DNA of 64,000 bases from Yeosuana aquiaggeris (GTDB taxonomy: Bacteria; Bacteroidota; Bacteroidia; Flavobacteriales; Flavobacteriaceae). The translations under genes were made by a program, and so were the position numbers. The stretch lies in assembly GCF_044003965.1 (NCBI RefSeq), contig NZ_JBAWKC010000002.1, forward strand, positions 558,001 through 622,000. Direction: 5' to 3'. The notes under the pieces are model-generated. The model was not told where the DNA came from. It ran no database searches and saw nothing but the letters and a program-made list of their open reading frames with translations. Shown here in pieces: positions 36,263 to 45,401 of the stretch. How positions within the stretch are numbered: position 1 is the stretch's first letter; every line of letters begins with the position of its first letter.

Positions 36263-37669
36263 ATGCTTACAATGAAAAAATATATAAGAAAATTTATTTG
36301 TATCACAGCTATATTAGCTTTTATAAGTTGTGATCAATATTTAGATATTAACGAAGATCCCAACGTGGCCGTAGATGTTCCTGCGGAACTATTACTTAAG
36401 GGAATGGAATTGGCTGATGTACAAATTCAGTCCGGACATTTAATGCGAATATCTCAGTTTTGGACCGGACAAATGAAAGGTATAGCGAATCTTTATGCCA
36501 GAATTAATGATTATAATATTTCTCCTGAAGAAACAAACAGCGAATGGGGTTTTATGTATCATGGTATCATGACACAAAACAACATCATTCAGGAGAATTC
36601 TGAAGATAATTTAGTGAAAGGAATCGCTAACGTTCTTGAAGCTCATGGCATTGGTAGTATGACCTCTATGTTTGGTGATATTCCTTATTCAGACGTAGGT
36701 TCCAATGAAGATGCTGCATTTGATTCGCAAGCATCCATTTATCAAGCTGCTCAAACGTTACTAAATGATGCCATTACGCAGTTAAGTGCTGTCCCAGCAA
36801 GTAGAAGACTTACTGATGACATTCTTTTGGGCGGGAATCCAACTTCTTGGATTCAAGTGGCAAACACCTTAAAAGCAAGGTATTTTTTAATGACAAGACA
36901 ATACGGTGAAGCTTATACCGCAGCACAAGCTGGCATCAGTTCAGAGGCTAACTCTTTAAGGTATGCGAAAGCGTTTTCTGGTTATGGGACTACCAATGAG
37001 AACAGTAGTTTATACTTTCTTATTTTAACCGGTAGTCGTGCTGGAGATTTAACATCTACTGGTTCATTCCTTCAAGATTTGTTAAATCCTGCAAACGCCT
37101 CTTCTCGAAATAATGCAAAAACTGATGAGAGCAGAAGACGTGATTATTTGTTTTTAGATCAGTCTGGAATTAATGCTAATAGATTGAGTGCACAAAAGGC
37201 CACTATGCCAATGGTCACTTATGAAGAAAATTTATTGATCTTAGCAGAAGCAGGTGCACGATCTGTAAGTTTTAATGAAGGATTAACACGATTAAATGCT
37301 CTGAGAGCATACTTAAGTTCAGCTAGTGCTTTTGCAGGCGATCCTGGGTTAACAAAATTATATGCCCCTTATGTGTCAGCAGATTTTGATTCTGGTGGTA
37401 TGGAGAATTTAGATGGTAAAACTTCTGATAAGGCATTATTAAGAGAAATCATAGAAGAAAAGTATGTGTCTATGTTTGGTACATTGATTCCTTTTGATGA
37501 TGTAAGACGTATAAGAAAAACGGATAACGACATCTCTTTACCTATTCCAATCAATTTTGGAAGTACTTACCCAGAGCGCTTTTTAATAGCTCAAGATGAA
37601 ATTAATGGAAACTCAAATGCACCGAGTCCAATACCTGACCTTTTTGTAAAAACACCAGTAAATCAATAA
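36263..37669 (+). CDS. SusD-like surface lipoprotein (module 2)
   Basis: A 468-residue lipoprotein (ILAFISCDQYLDINEDPN; start at 36263 or the ATG at 36272). The SusD-like_2 features are WIQVANTLKARYFLMTRQYGEAY, YEENLLILAEAGARSVS, LREIIEEKYVSMFGTLIPFDD and the end SPIPDLFVKTPVNQ, mirroring the module 1 SusD. It should cap SusC and bind the ligand at the surface. It is followed by a strong terminator, so later genes are a separate transcription unit. Confidence 0.92.
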   Translation: MLTMKKYIRKFICITAILAFISCDQYLDINEDPNVAVDVPAELLLKGMELADVQIQSGHLMRISQFWTGQMKGIANLYARINDYNISPEETNSEWGFMYHGIMTQNNIIQENSEDNLVKGIANVLEAHGIGSMTSMFGDIPYSDVGSNEDAAFDSQASIYQAAQTLLNDAITQLSAVPASRRLTDDILLGGNPTSWIQVANTLKARYFLMTRQYGEAYTAAQAGISSEANSLRYAKAFSGYGTTNENSSLYFLILTGSRAGDLTSTGSFLQDLLNPANASSRNNAKTDESRRRDYLFLDQSGINANRLSAQKATMPMVTYEENLLILAEAGARSVSFNEGLTRLNALRAYLSSASAFAGDPGLTKLYAPYVSADFDSGGMENLDGKTSDKALLREIIEEKYVSMFGTLIPFDDVRRIRKTDNDISLPIPINFGSTYPERFLIAQDEINGNSNAPSPIPDLFVKTPVNQ

Positions 37670-37686
37670 GTTTAAATAATTAGATA

Positions 37687-37724
37687 AAAGGCAGCTTAAA
37701 AGTATTTTTTAAGCTGCCTTTTTT
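37687..37724 (+). terminator. rho-independent terminator after susD
   Basis: AAGGCAGCTTAAAA (37688-37701) pairs with TTTTAAGCTGCCTT (37707-37720), followed by a T-run. Confidence 0.9.
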
Positions 37725-37878
37725 AATTTTAGAAGTCAAAATATTTTAAATCTTTTATTTGAGTCAATAATTAACATTTAGAATCAATATTTATAAACAA
37801 ACAGAGTAGAATACAATTTACTTTTAGTAAATAAAATGTTTTTTATCGATAACTTTATAAGCAATAAATTAAAAACAC

Positions 37879-40401
37879 ATGAAGCATTTACACCTCTTTA
37901 TTTTTATAGTTTTCAGCAATTTTTTACAAGCACAAACCCTAGTTGATTTATCTTATTTTTTACCAAAAAATGTGACTTACAATCAAGATATTCCAACACC
38001 TCAAAGTGTCTTAGGATTTGAATTGGGAGAATGGCATGTGACACATGACAAACTGGTAGAATATATGAAGCTGTTAGGTACAGTTTCAAATAGAATAACT
38101 ATTGAAGACAGAGGCAAAACCTTTGAAGGTAGGCCTATGCTATTACTGACCATAACCTCACCGGAAAACCATAAAAATGTAGATGCTATAAGGACTCAAC
38201 ATCTTAAGTTAATTGATTATAAGCAAAGTAATCAATTAAATACAGACGCAATGCCATTAGTTGTTTATCAGGGGTTTTCAATACATGGGAATGAACCTAG
38301 TGGTTCAAATTCAAGTTTAATATTAGCCTATTATTTAGCGGCAGCTGAAGGAGAGGAAATTGAAGAACTCTTAAAGAATACGATAATTTTATTAGATCCA
38401 TCATTTAATCCAGATGGTTTACAGCGTTTTGCATATTGGGCAAATACCAACAAAAGTAATTCTTTAAATACGGATCCCAATGATAGAGAGTTTCATGAAG
38501 TTTGGCCAGGTGGAAGGACTAATCATTATTGGTTCGATATGAACCGTGACTGGTTGCCTGTGCAACTGCCGGAATCAAGAGCACGTATTGTAACGTATAA
38601 CAATTGGATGCCTAATATTTTGACTGATCATCATGAAATGGGAACCAATTCAACCTTCTTTTTTCAACCTGGAGTTCAATCAAGAGTACATCCTTTAACA
38701 CCAAAATTAAACCAGGAGCTAACAAAGGAAATTGGTAATTATCATGCAAAAGCACTTGATAATATTGGTTCCTTATATTTTACTGAAGAAAGATATGACG
38801 ATTATTACTATGGGAAAGGATCTACTTTTCCAGATATTAATGGAGGTATTGGTATTCTTTTTGAACAAGCCAGCTCACGTGGTCATGCGCAAGAAACAGA
38901 TAATGGACTTCTAACTTTTCCTTTTACGATTCGAAATCAATTCACAACCGCTTTATCTACTCTTAAAGCGGCCCAGGAAATGCGCGGAAAGTTGTTGAAA
39001 TACCAAAAGGATTTTTATGTTAATGAACATAATGAAAACGAAAAAAATACTGTAAAAGCGATTGTTTTTGGTGATGATAAGGATGTGGCAAAAACCAATC
39101 ATTTAGCCGAAATATTACAGAGACATAAAATAAATTTGAATAGGCTAAATAACGATTTAACAGCTGATGGGAAACATTTTAAAAAGGAAACCAGTTATAT
39201 AATCTCTACAAATCAAACAAAAAGTACCATCATTAAAGCAATGTTTGAAAAACGAACTATTTTTTCAGATAGTTTGTTTTATGATATCTCTGCCTGGACA
39301 TTTCCGCTGGCTTTTAATTTAGATTATGCAGAACTAAAGACCACTCAAAATATCGGGGATGCAGTTCAAAATGTTGAAGTTAAAAAGGGAGAAGTTACTG
39401 CTAAAAGTAAATATGCCTACTTAATGGAATGGCATGAATATTACACACCTAAAGCTTTAAATAAAATATTGCAAAAAGATATTCGGGTAAAATTGGGCTT
39501 ACAGCCATTTTCATTGGACGGTCAACAATTTGATTATGGAACTATTTTGATACCGGTGCAAAATCAAAATTTTGATGAATCTGAATTATATGACATGATC
39601 AATGATATTGCTCAAACCAGTCATGTTAAAATAACAGGGGTCAATTCTGGACTTACTTTAGGGATTGATTTGGGAAGTTCTTATTTTAAAACGATTGAAA
39701 AGCAAAAAGTAGCCATGTTGGTTGGTAATGGTATTACCTCTTATGATAGTGGGGAAATTTGGCATTTATTTGACCAGCGTTATGAAATGAATATTACTAA
39801 GTTGGACCTTGAGTATTTAAAAACTGTTGATCTTTCAGAATATACTTCCATCATTGTGCCTAGTACTAAAGTAAAACTTGATGAAGCTACCATTAATGAA
39901 TTAATGGATTGGGTGAAACAAGGAGGGACCATTATAGGCTATAAAAATGCGGTTAAATGGCTTTCAACTAATAAGTTTATTGATTTGGAATTTGAAACGT
40001 CTAAAGTAGATGCTAAAAACATTTCTTTTGAACAGAAAGAAGATTTTGAAGAAGCTCAGGTTATTGCAGGGGCTATTTTTGACACAAAATTAGATCGTTC
40101 ACATCCAATAAATTTTGGTTATAAAAATGACAATTTAGCCATGTTTAGAAAAACTACTATTTTTATTAAGGCAGATAGTTCAAGTTATAATAACCCTATA
40201 AAATATAGCCAAAGCCCATTATTAAGTGGTTATATATCAAAACCAAATTTAAATATTTTGAAAAATTCTGTGCCCTTTCAAGTGAAAAGTCTTGGTAAAG
40301 GAAAAGTGGTAGTGTTTACAGATAACACCAATTTTAGAGCTTTTTGGTATGGTACTAATAAATTGTTAATGAATGCCATATTTTTCTCAAAATTTATGTA
40401 A
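37879..40401 (+). CDS. large M14-family zinc carboxypeptidase
   Basis: An 840-residue exported peptidase with signal peptide ending near FLQAQ. The N-terminal half is an M14 domain: SIHGNEPSG with zinc ligands His136 and Glu139, LDPSFNPDG, WFDMNRDWLP, LTDHHEMGTNSTFFF with the third ligand, and GIGILFEQASSRG with the catalytic Glu. The C-terminal 400 residues hold a glutamine-amidotransferase-like or Rossmann-like segment (TSIIVPSTKVKLDEATINEL, WVKQGGTIIGYKNA) as found in the zinc-carboxypeptidase family that ends in such a domain. It probably hydrolyses peptides brought in by SusCD. It has its own upstream region of 209 bp. Confidence 0.85.
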   Translation: MKHLHLFIFIVFSNFLQAQTLVDLSYFLPKNVTYNQDIPTPQSVLGFELGEWHVTHDKLVEYMKLLGTVSNRITIEDRGKTFEGRPMLLLTITSPENHKNVDAIRTQHLKLIDYKQSNQLNTDAMPLVVYQGFSIHGNEPSGSNSSLILAYYLAAAEGEEIEELLKNTIILLDPSFNPDGLQRFAYWANTNKSNSLNTDPNDREFHEVWPGGRTNHYWFDMNRDWLPVQLPESRARIVTYNNWMPNILTDHHEMGTNSTFFFQPGVQSRVHPLTPKLNQELTKEIGNYHAKALDNIGSLYFTEERYDDYYYGKGSTFPDINGGIGILFEQASSRGHAQETDNGLLTFPFTIRNQFTTALSTLKAAQEMRGKLLKYQKDFYVNEHNENEKNTVKAIVFGDDKDVAKTNHLAEILQRHKINLNRLNNDLTADGKHFKKETSYIISTNQTKSTIIKAMFEKRTIFSDSLFYDISAWTFPLAFNLDYAELKTTQNIGDAVQNVEVKKGEVTAKSKYAYLMEWHEYYTPKALNKILQKDIRVKLGLQPFSLDGQQFDYGTILIPVQNQNFDESELYDMINDIAQTSHVKITGVNSGLTLGIDLGSSYFKTIEKQKVAMLVGNGITSYDSGEIWHLFDQRYEMNITKLDLEYLKTVDLSEYTSIIVPSTKVKLDEATINELMDWVKQGGTIIGYKNAVKWLSTNKFIDLEFETSKVDAKNISFEQKEDFEEAQVIAGAIFDTKLDRSHPINFGYKNDNLAMFRKTTIFIKADSSSYNNPIKYSQSPLLSGYISKPNLNILKNSVPFQVKSLGKGKVVVFTDNTNFRAFWYGTNKLLMNAIFFSKFM

Positions 40402-40428
40402 ACCGTATAGATAAAAAAAATTAATAAA

Positions 40429-41487
40429 ATGGATAATATGAAAAAATTAAGTTTGATTTTAATGGCAGCGCTAACATTAGTGGCTTGCGAAAAAAAGCAC
40501 TTGAAATCTGAATCTCCAATTCAAAGAGAGCCTAATTCCTTTGCAATTGTTATTCATGGTGGTGCTGGCGGTGTTACACGAGAAAATCATAATACTGAAC
40601 AACAGGAAGCTTATTCTAAAAAATTACAAGAAGCACTTGACGCCGGTTATGCTGTTTTAGAAAAAGGTGGTATATCATTAGATGCTATACAAGCAGCTAT
40701 TAATGTGATGGAAGATTCACCGTTATTTAATGCTGGAAAGGGAGCCGTTTATAATAGTGAAGGTAACCAAGAAATGGATGCTTCTATTATGGATGGAAGT
40801 AATTTAAATTGTGGTGCAGTTGCTGGAATAAACCATGTAAAAAATCCCATTTTAGCAGCGCGCCTGGTAATGGATAGCACCAAACACGTTTTGCTTTCAG
40901 GAAAGGGAGCCGAAATATTAATGGGCCAATATGGTTTAGAAATGGTTGATAGCACATATTTTTTCACTGAAAAAAGACTCAATCAATTGCGAAAAGTACA
41001 AGGAAAGGATCAAATGCTTTTAGATCATTCATCATTATTAGAAAATGAGGGTCTTATGGATGATCATAAATATGGTACTGTAGGCGCCGTAGCTATTGAT
41101 AAAAAAGGGAATATTGCAGCAGGTACTTCTACCGGAGGCATGACCAATAAAAAATATGGCCGCATTGGCGATTCACCAATTATAGGAGCTGGAAATTATG
41201 CCAATAACCTAACCTGTGGAATTTCTGCAACAGGGACGGGTGAATATTTTATGAAGACTGTGGCAGCTCATGAAGTTTCAAATTTGATCCAGTATAAAGG
41301 TTTAAATCCAAAGGAGGCCTTACATGAAGTATTATTTAACCAAATTGGTAAACTTGGAGGTGAAGGAGGTATGATTTTATTGGATAAAAATGGAGATGTG
41401 TATTGGGATTTTAATTCTGACGGCATGTTCAGAGGTTTCAAAAAATCAAATGGAGAAAATGTAGTAGAGATGTTTGAATTAAACTAA
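40429..41487 (+). CDS. isoaspartyl peptidase/L-asparaginase-type Ntn-hydrolase lipoprotein
   Basis: A 352-residue lipoprotein (TLVACEKK lipobox; start at 40429 or the ATG at 40438). Family blocks are IVIHGGAGG, LFNAGKGAVYNSEGNQEMDASIMDG, and the self-cleavage/catalytic site YGTVGAVA with Thr217, followed by GNIAAGTSTGG. These are the signatures of plant-type asparaginases that hydrolyse isoaspartyl dipeptides and asparagine and mature by autocleavage before that Thr. Membrane anchoring is unusual for the E. coli IaaA-type, which is soluble. It follows the carboxypeptidase by 27 bp and would release free aspartate. A terminator follows. Confidence 0.88.
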   Translation: MDNMKKLSLILMAALTLVACEKKHLKSESPIQREPNSFAIVIHGGAGGVTRENHNTEQQEAYSKKLQEALDAGYAVLEKGGISLDAIQAAINVMEDSPLFNAGKGAVYNSEGNQEMDASIMDGSNLNCGAVAGINHVKNPILAARLVMDSTKHVLLSGKGAEILMGQYGLEMVDSTYFFTEKRLNQLRKVQGKDQMLLDHSSLLENEGLMDDHKYGTVGAVAIDKKGNIAAGTSTGGMTNKKYGRIGDSPIIGAGNYANNLTCGISATGTGEYFMKTVAAHEVSNLIQYKGLNPKEALHEVLFNQIGKLGGEGGMILLDKNGDVYWDFNSDGMFRGFKKSNGENVVEMFELN

Positions 41488-41520
41488 TCATTACACATCA
41501 ATTTATAAAGTATAATTAAT

Positions 41521-41553
41521 AAAAAGCACTCTCAAAATAGAGAGTGCTTTTTT
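41521..41553 (+). terminator. rho-independent terminator after isoaspartyl peptidase
   Basis: AAAAAGCACTCTC (41521-41533) pairs with GAGAGTGCTTTTT (41540-41552) around AAAATA, then T. Confidence 0.92.
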
Positions 41554-41610
41554 AATTTGTTTTAAAAAAATTTGGTATCCGTAAATTATAGGTATTTTAA
41601 TGTTTTACAA

Positions 41611-41796
41611 TTAATTTTTTACACCTAATTTTTCTAGTATAGTTTCCATTAAACACCATTTGGTTAAGGAGGACTGTAATAAATTAGCTCCTACAAAAGC
41701 AGTAAACCACAGCCAATTTATATTAACATAAATAGCCAATAATAAGCTTGCTAATATAAATGTTCCGGCAACGCCTCTAACAATTCTGTTTTTCAT
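41611..41796 (-). CDS. DUF2892/YgaP-type small membrane protein
   Basis: A 61-residue protein with two hydrophobic helices (GVAGTFILASLLLAIYV and WLWFTAFVGANLLQSSL) and the DUF2892 ending WCLMETILEKLGVKN. Homologs are commonly the membrane part of rhodanese proteins or free-standing partners of RND pumps. It is the last gene of the RND operon, 11 bp after the PII-like gene. Confidence 0.85.
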   Translation of the reverse strand: MKNRIVRGVAGTFILASLLLAIYVNINWLWFTAFVGANLLQSSLTKWCLMETILEKLGVKN

Positions 41797-41807
41797 ATGT
41801 ATATTTA

Positions 41808-42113
41808 TTAGTTTGATTTTTCAATGTTTATAACGGCTAAATGTATATGTGACATGGTTTTTTGTTTATCGTTGAAATCATTTATTAATTTAAACAACAT
41901 ATCCACATTTTCTTTTTTTACAAAAGCGTAAAACACAATAGATTCTGTTTGATTCATTTCACTGGAAAACCAATTAGATTCTATGGCATCTTCAGTACTA
42001 TCTCTGTATCCCGTAACTTCTTTAAAAGAAAAAGTTCTAACCTCCGCTTTTTTTAATTGCAATTTAATGTCTTTTTCAAATTGCTTAATGGCTGTAATAA
42101 TAACTAATTTCAT
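41808..42113 (-). CDS. PII-like regulatory protein
   Basis: A 101-residue protein with the beta-alpha-beta layout of PII-like folds: MKLVIITAIKQFEKDIKLQLKKAEVRTFSFKEVTGY opening, a central loop with SNWFSSEMNQ, and IVFYAFVKKENVDMLFKLINDF. Such genes occur next to RND metal or solute pumps and are thought to sense a small ligand and control the pump. It lies 19 bp downstream of the RND permease gene. No ligand can be named. Confidence 0.65.
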   Translation of the reverse strand: MKLVIITAIKQFEKDIKLQLKKAEVRTFSFKEVTGYRDSTEDAIESNWFSSEMNQTESIVFYAFVKKENVDMLFKLINDFNDKQKTMSHIHLAVINIEKSN

Positions 42114-42132
42114 GTTATGATGTATTTAATTC

Positions 42133-45100
42133 TTATTCTTTTTCATCTATAGGTTCTTTTATTTCCCATTTTTTACGTTCTGTGATATAATAAATTAAAG
42201 GCACAACAATTAACGTAAGCAAAGTAGAAACAATGGCTCCTGCAACTAATGAAATGGCTAGCCCTTGAAAAATAGGATCAAATAAAATGATGGATGCCCC
42301 AATTACAACAGCTCCTGTAGTTAATAAAATAGGAGTTGTCCTCACAGCACCAGCATCAATAATGGCTTGTTTTATTGGGATACCATCGTTTAATCTAATC
42401 TCAATAAAGTCAATTAACAAAACAGAGTTTCTTACCATAACACCTGCTAAGGCAATCATTCCAATAAAGGAGGTTGCCGTAAAGAAAGCACCTAAAATCC
42501 AGTGTCCAAGAACAATACCCACTAATGATAATGGAATGGCAACCATCATTACCAAAGGGGTTTTAAAGTTTTGAAACCAACCAACAATGAGCATGTAAAT
42601 AATCACAATAACTATTAAAAAGGCAGCACCTAAGTCACGGAATACTTCTAAAGTAATTTGCCATTCGCCATCCCATTTAACAGTAAAATCGGTTTCTTCG
42701 GTAGGAGCTTCCATATACAATTCATTGATTTTATATCCTTTGGGAAGCTCTATTTTTTGAAGTTTTTCGTTCATTCCTAAAATCGCATATACCGGACTTT
42801 CTAGGACCCCGGCCATATCAGCTAAAACATAAACAACGCGTTTTTGGTCTTTTCTATATATAGTATTTTCAAGAGTTCCTTTTTTTATGGAAATTAAATC
42901 ACTTACAGAAACGACATTTCCATTTTGTCCTTTAATTTTAAGATTTTGAATATCTTGTAGTGATGTTTTATCCTTGTCATCTAAAGAAAGTACAATACTA
43001 ACATTGTCATTTGAGGTTTCATCATACAAATTGGAAATGGGATATTCTCTGAGTAAATAAGTCAAATTACCTACTACTTGCTGCGGTGCAATGCCATTAA
43101 GCATCGCTTTTTCTTTATCTACTTCTAAACGATATTCAGTTTGATTTGCCTCAACCATCCAGTCGGCATCAACCACATCAACTGTATTCTCTAAGATGTC
43201 TTTAACCTGTTTAGCTACTTTAATTTGGTCCTCATAATTTGGTCCGTATATCTCAGCAACTAAGGTTGAAAGTACTGGTGGTCCTGGTGGTACTTCAACA
43301 ATTTTTACATTGGCATTATATTTTTTGGCAATTTTTTGAATGTTTGGGCGCACAATTTTTGCAATGTCATGACTTTGTAAATCTCTATGCTCTTTGTGTA
43401 CAAGATTTACTTGAATGTCAGCCATATTACTACCACCGCGTAAATCATAATGCCTCACTAAACCATTAAATGTAATGGGAGATGACGCGCCAATATAATT
43501 CTGGTAATCTACAACCTCTGGAATAGTGGTTAAGTATTGCGCAATTTCTTGAGTAACAACTGCCGTTCTTTCTAAAGTGCTGCCTTCAGGCATGTCAATG
43601 ACTATCTGAAATTCATTCTTATTGTCAAAAGGCAACATTTTTACTGCTACTGACTTTGTGAAAAACAGCATCATTGATCCTAAAAGTAATAGAATGGTAA
43701 TGCCAAACATGACATTACGTTTAGTAGAATTATCTAGGAAAGGCTGTTCTATTTTTTTATAGACTTTATAAATGGGGGTTGTTTCTAAACCGCCTTCTTC
43801 TTTGTGTGCTTGCTCCTCTTTTTCCTGTAATAAATGATACCCTAAATATGGGGTTACAGTTAAGGCAACAAACAAAGATAAGATCATTGCGATAGACGCT
43901 CCAATGGGCATAGGACTCATATAAGGCCCCATCATACCAGATACAAAGGCCATAGGCAGAATAGCCGCTATTACCGTAAAAGTTGCTAATATGGTTGGAT
44001 TACCCACTTCATTGATAGCGTAAATAGCAGCTTGTTTAAATGGTAATCGTTTCATTTTAAAATGCCTGTGCATATTTTCGGCTATGATTATACTATCATC
44101 AACCACAATACCCACTACAAATACTAAAGCAAATAGTGTGATCCTGTTTAATGTGTAACCCAGCATATAATATGCAAACAAGGTTAAGGCAAAGGTTAAA
44201 GGCACCGAAAAGAAAACCACTAAACCGCCTCTCCATCCCATGGCAAGCATTACCAAAATGGTAACAGCTAATATGGCTACTCCTAAATGCAATAATAATT
44301 CACCTACTTTATCTGAGGCCGTTTCACCATAATTTCTGGTAACGTCAATATGTACATCAGAAGGAATTAAGTTTGATTTTAATTTATCTATATGCTTTAA
44401 TATTTTTTCAGAGACCTTCATGGCATCCGCTCCTTTTACTTTTGAAACCGATATAGTGACAGCAGGATATTCAGAATTATATTCTTTAAAATCGTCATTC
44501 GCTTGACCAAAACCAAAAGACACATAGGATTTTGGTGATGATGGTCCATCTTGAATAGTGGCTACTTGTTTTAAATAAACCGGCATATTTTTATTGATGC
44601 CAATCACTAAATTTTCAACATCTTCAGCGGATTCTAAAAATCGACCAGTAGTAATTAAATATTCAGTATCATTATTTATAAAACTCCCTGATTGCGAACT
44701 ACTATTATTGGCTTGAATCATTTGCATAATGCCTAAGGCATCTACACCGTTTCCAGCCATCTTATCCTTATCAAGGATGACTTTTAACTCCCTGTTTCTG
44801 CCACCAATGACAGTGGTGATGGATACATCTTTAACTTTTTCAATTTCAGAGGTGACTTCTTCAGCGATTTCTCTTAATTGAAAATCATTATAGTTTTCGC
44901 TCCAAAGTGTTAAGCCTAACATAGGAACATCATCAATAGCACGTGTTTTAACCACGGGTTTATAAACACCTTGAGGAAACATGTTTTCATGCTTCATCAG
45001 CTCGTCATATAATTTTACATAGGAACGTTCTGTATCTTCACCTACATAAAATTGAACCACCATCACGGCCTGACCATTCATTGCCATACTGTGTACGTGC

Positions 45101-45348
45101 TCAACACCTTTAATATTTGAAATAATTTTCTCTAAAGGTTTTATAACCCTGTTTTCTACTTCGGTAGGGTTGGCACCGGGATAACCAACCATAACGTCGG
45201 CCATTGGTACAATTATTTGTGGTTCTTCTTCTCTTGGGATTAGAAATGAACTATATATTCCAATAATCATCAAACCTATCATCAATAAAATGGTCAGTTT
45301 TGAGTTGATGAAAAAATGGGCAATTTTACCTGAAATTCCTTCTTGCAT
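42133..45348 (-). CDS. RND-family efflux permease (AcrB/CusA superfamily)
   Basis: A 1071-residue inner-membrane pump with twelve helices in two halves. The proton-relay motif in TM4 is VVGIVVDDSIIIAENMHRH; other family blocks are FFSVPLTFALTLFAY, ATFTVIAAILPMAFVSG and the second-half repeat VAIPLSLVGIVLG. The periplasmic porter domains have GYPGANPTEVE and VEVPPGPPVLSTLVAEIYG. It is of the subfamily that travels with a PII-like and a DUF2892 gene and lacks the metal-relay Met pattern that would make a clear CusA. Gene order TolC, adaptor, pump, PII-like, DUF2892 is complete. Substrate unknown; metal or small toxic solute is likely. Confidence 0.92.
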   Translation of the reverse strand: MQEGISGKIAHFFINSKLTILLMIGLMIIGIYSSFLIPREEEPQIIVPMADVMVGYPGANPTEVENRVIKPLEKIISNIKGVEHVHSMAMNGQAVMVVQFYVGEDTERSYVKLYDELMKHENMFPQGVYKPVVKTRAIDDVPMLGLTLWSENYNDFQLREIAEEVTSEIEKVKDVSITTVIGGRNRELKVILDKDKMAGNGVDALGIMQMIQANNSSSQSGSFINNDTEYLITTGRFLESAEDVENLVIGINKNMPVYLKQVATIQDGPSSPKSYVSFGFGQANDDFKEYNSEYPAVTISVSKVKGADAMKVSEKILKHIDKLKSNLIPSDVHIDVTRNYGETASDKVGELLLHLGVAILAVTILVMLAMGWRGGLVVFFSVPLTFALTLFAYYMLGYTLNRITLFALVFVVGIVVDDSIIIAENMHRHFKMKRLPFKQAAIYAINEVGNPTILATFTVIAAILPMAFVSGMMGPYMSPMPIGASIAMILSLFVALTVTPYLGYHLLQEKEEQAHKEEGGLETTPIYKVYKKIEQPFLDNSTKRNVMFGITILLLLGSMMLFFTKSVAVKMLPFDNKNEFQIVIDMPEGSTLERTAVVTQEIAQYLTTIPEVVDYQNYIGASSPITFNGLVRHYDLRGGSNMADIQVNLVHKEHRDLQSHDIAKIVRPNIQKIAKKYNANVKIVEVPPGPPVLSTLVAEIYGPNYEDQIKVAKQVKDILENTVDVVDADWMVEANQTEYRLEVDKEKAMLNGIAPQQVVGNLTYLLREYPISNLYDETSNDNVSIVLSLDDKDKTSLQDIQNLKIKGQNGNVVSVSDLISIKKGTLENTIYRKDQKRVVYVLADMAGVLESPVYAILGMNEKLQKIELPKGYKINELYMEAPTEETDFTVKWDGEWQITLEVFRDLGAAFLIVIVIIYMLIVGWFQNFKTPLVMMVAIPLSLVGIVLGHWILGAFFTATSFIGMIALAGVMVRNSVLLIDFIEIRLNDGIPIKQAIIDAGAVRTTPILLTTGAVVIGASIILFDPIFQGLAISLVAGAIVSTLLTLIVVPLIYYITERKKWEIKEPIDEKE

Positions 45349-45401
45349 AATTTTTTTCTTTAAATTTTATAAGTTTAAAGTTGTTTTTCTGTTCTAGCTG
45401 A

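Noticed and set aside
41568..41596. TTTGGTATCC and ATAGGTATTTT resembling the MocR repeat near the end of module 2
   Set aside because: The cores differ from AATTGGTATG and their spacing is 17 bp rather than 23, and they lie after the terminator upstream of no + strand gene.
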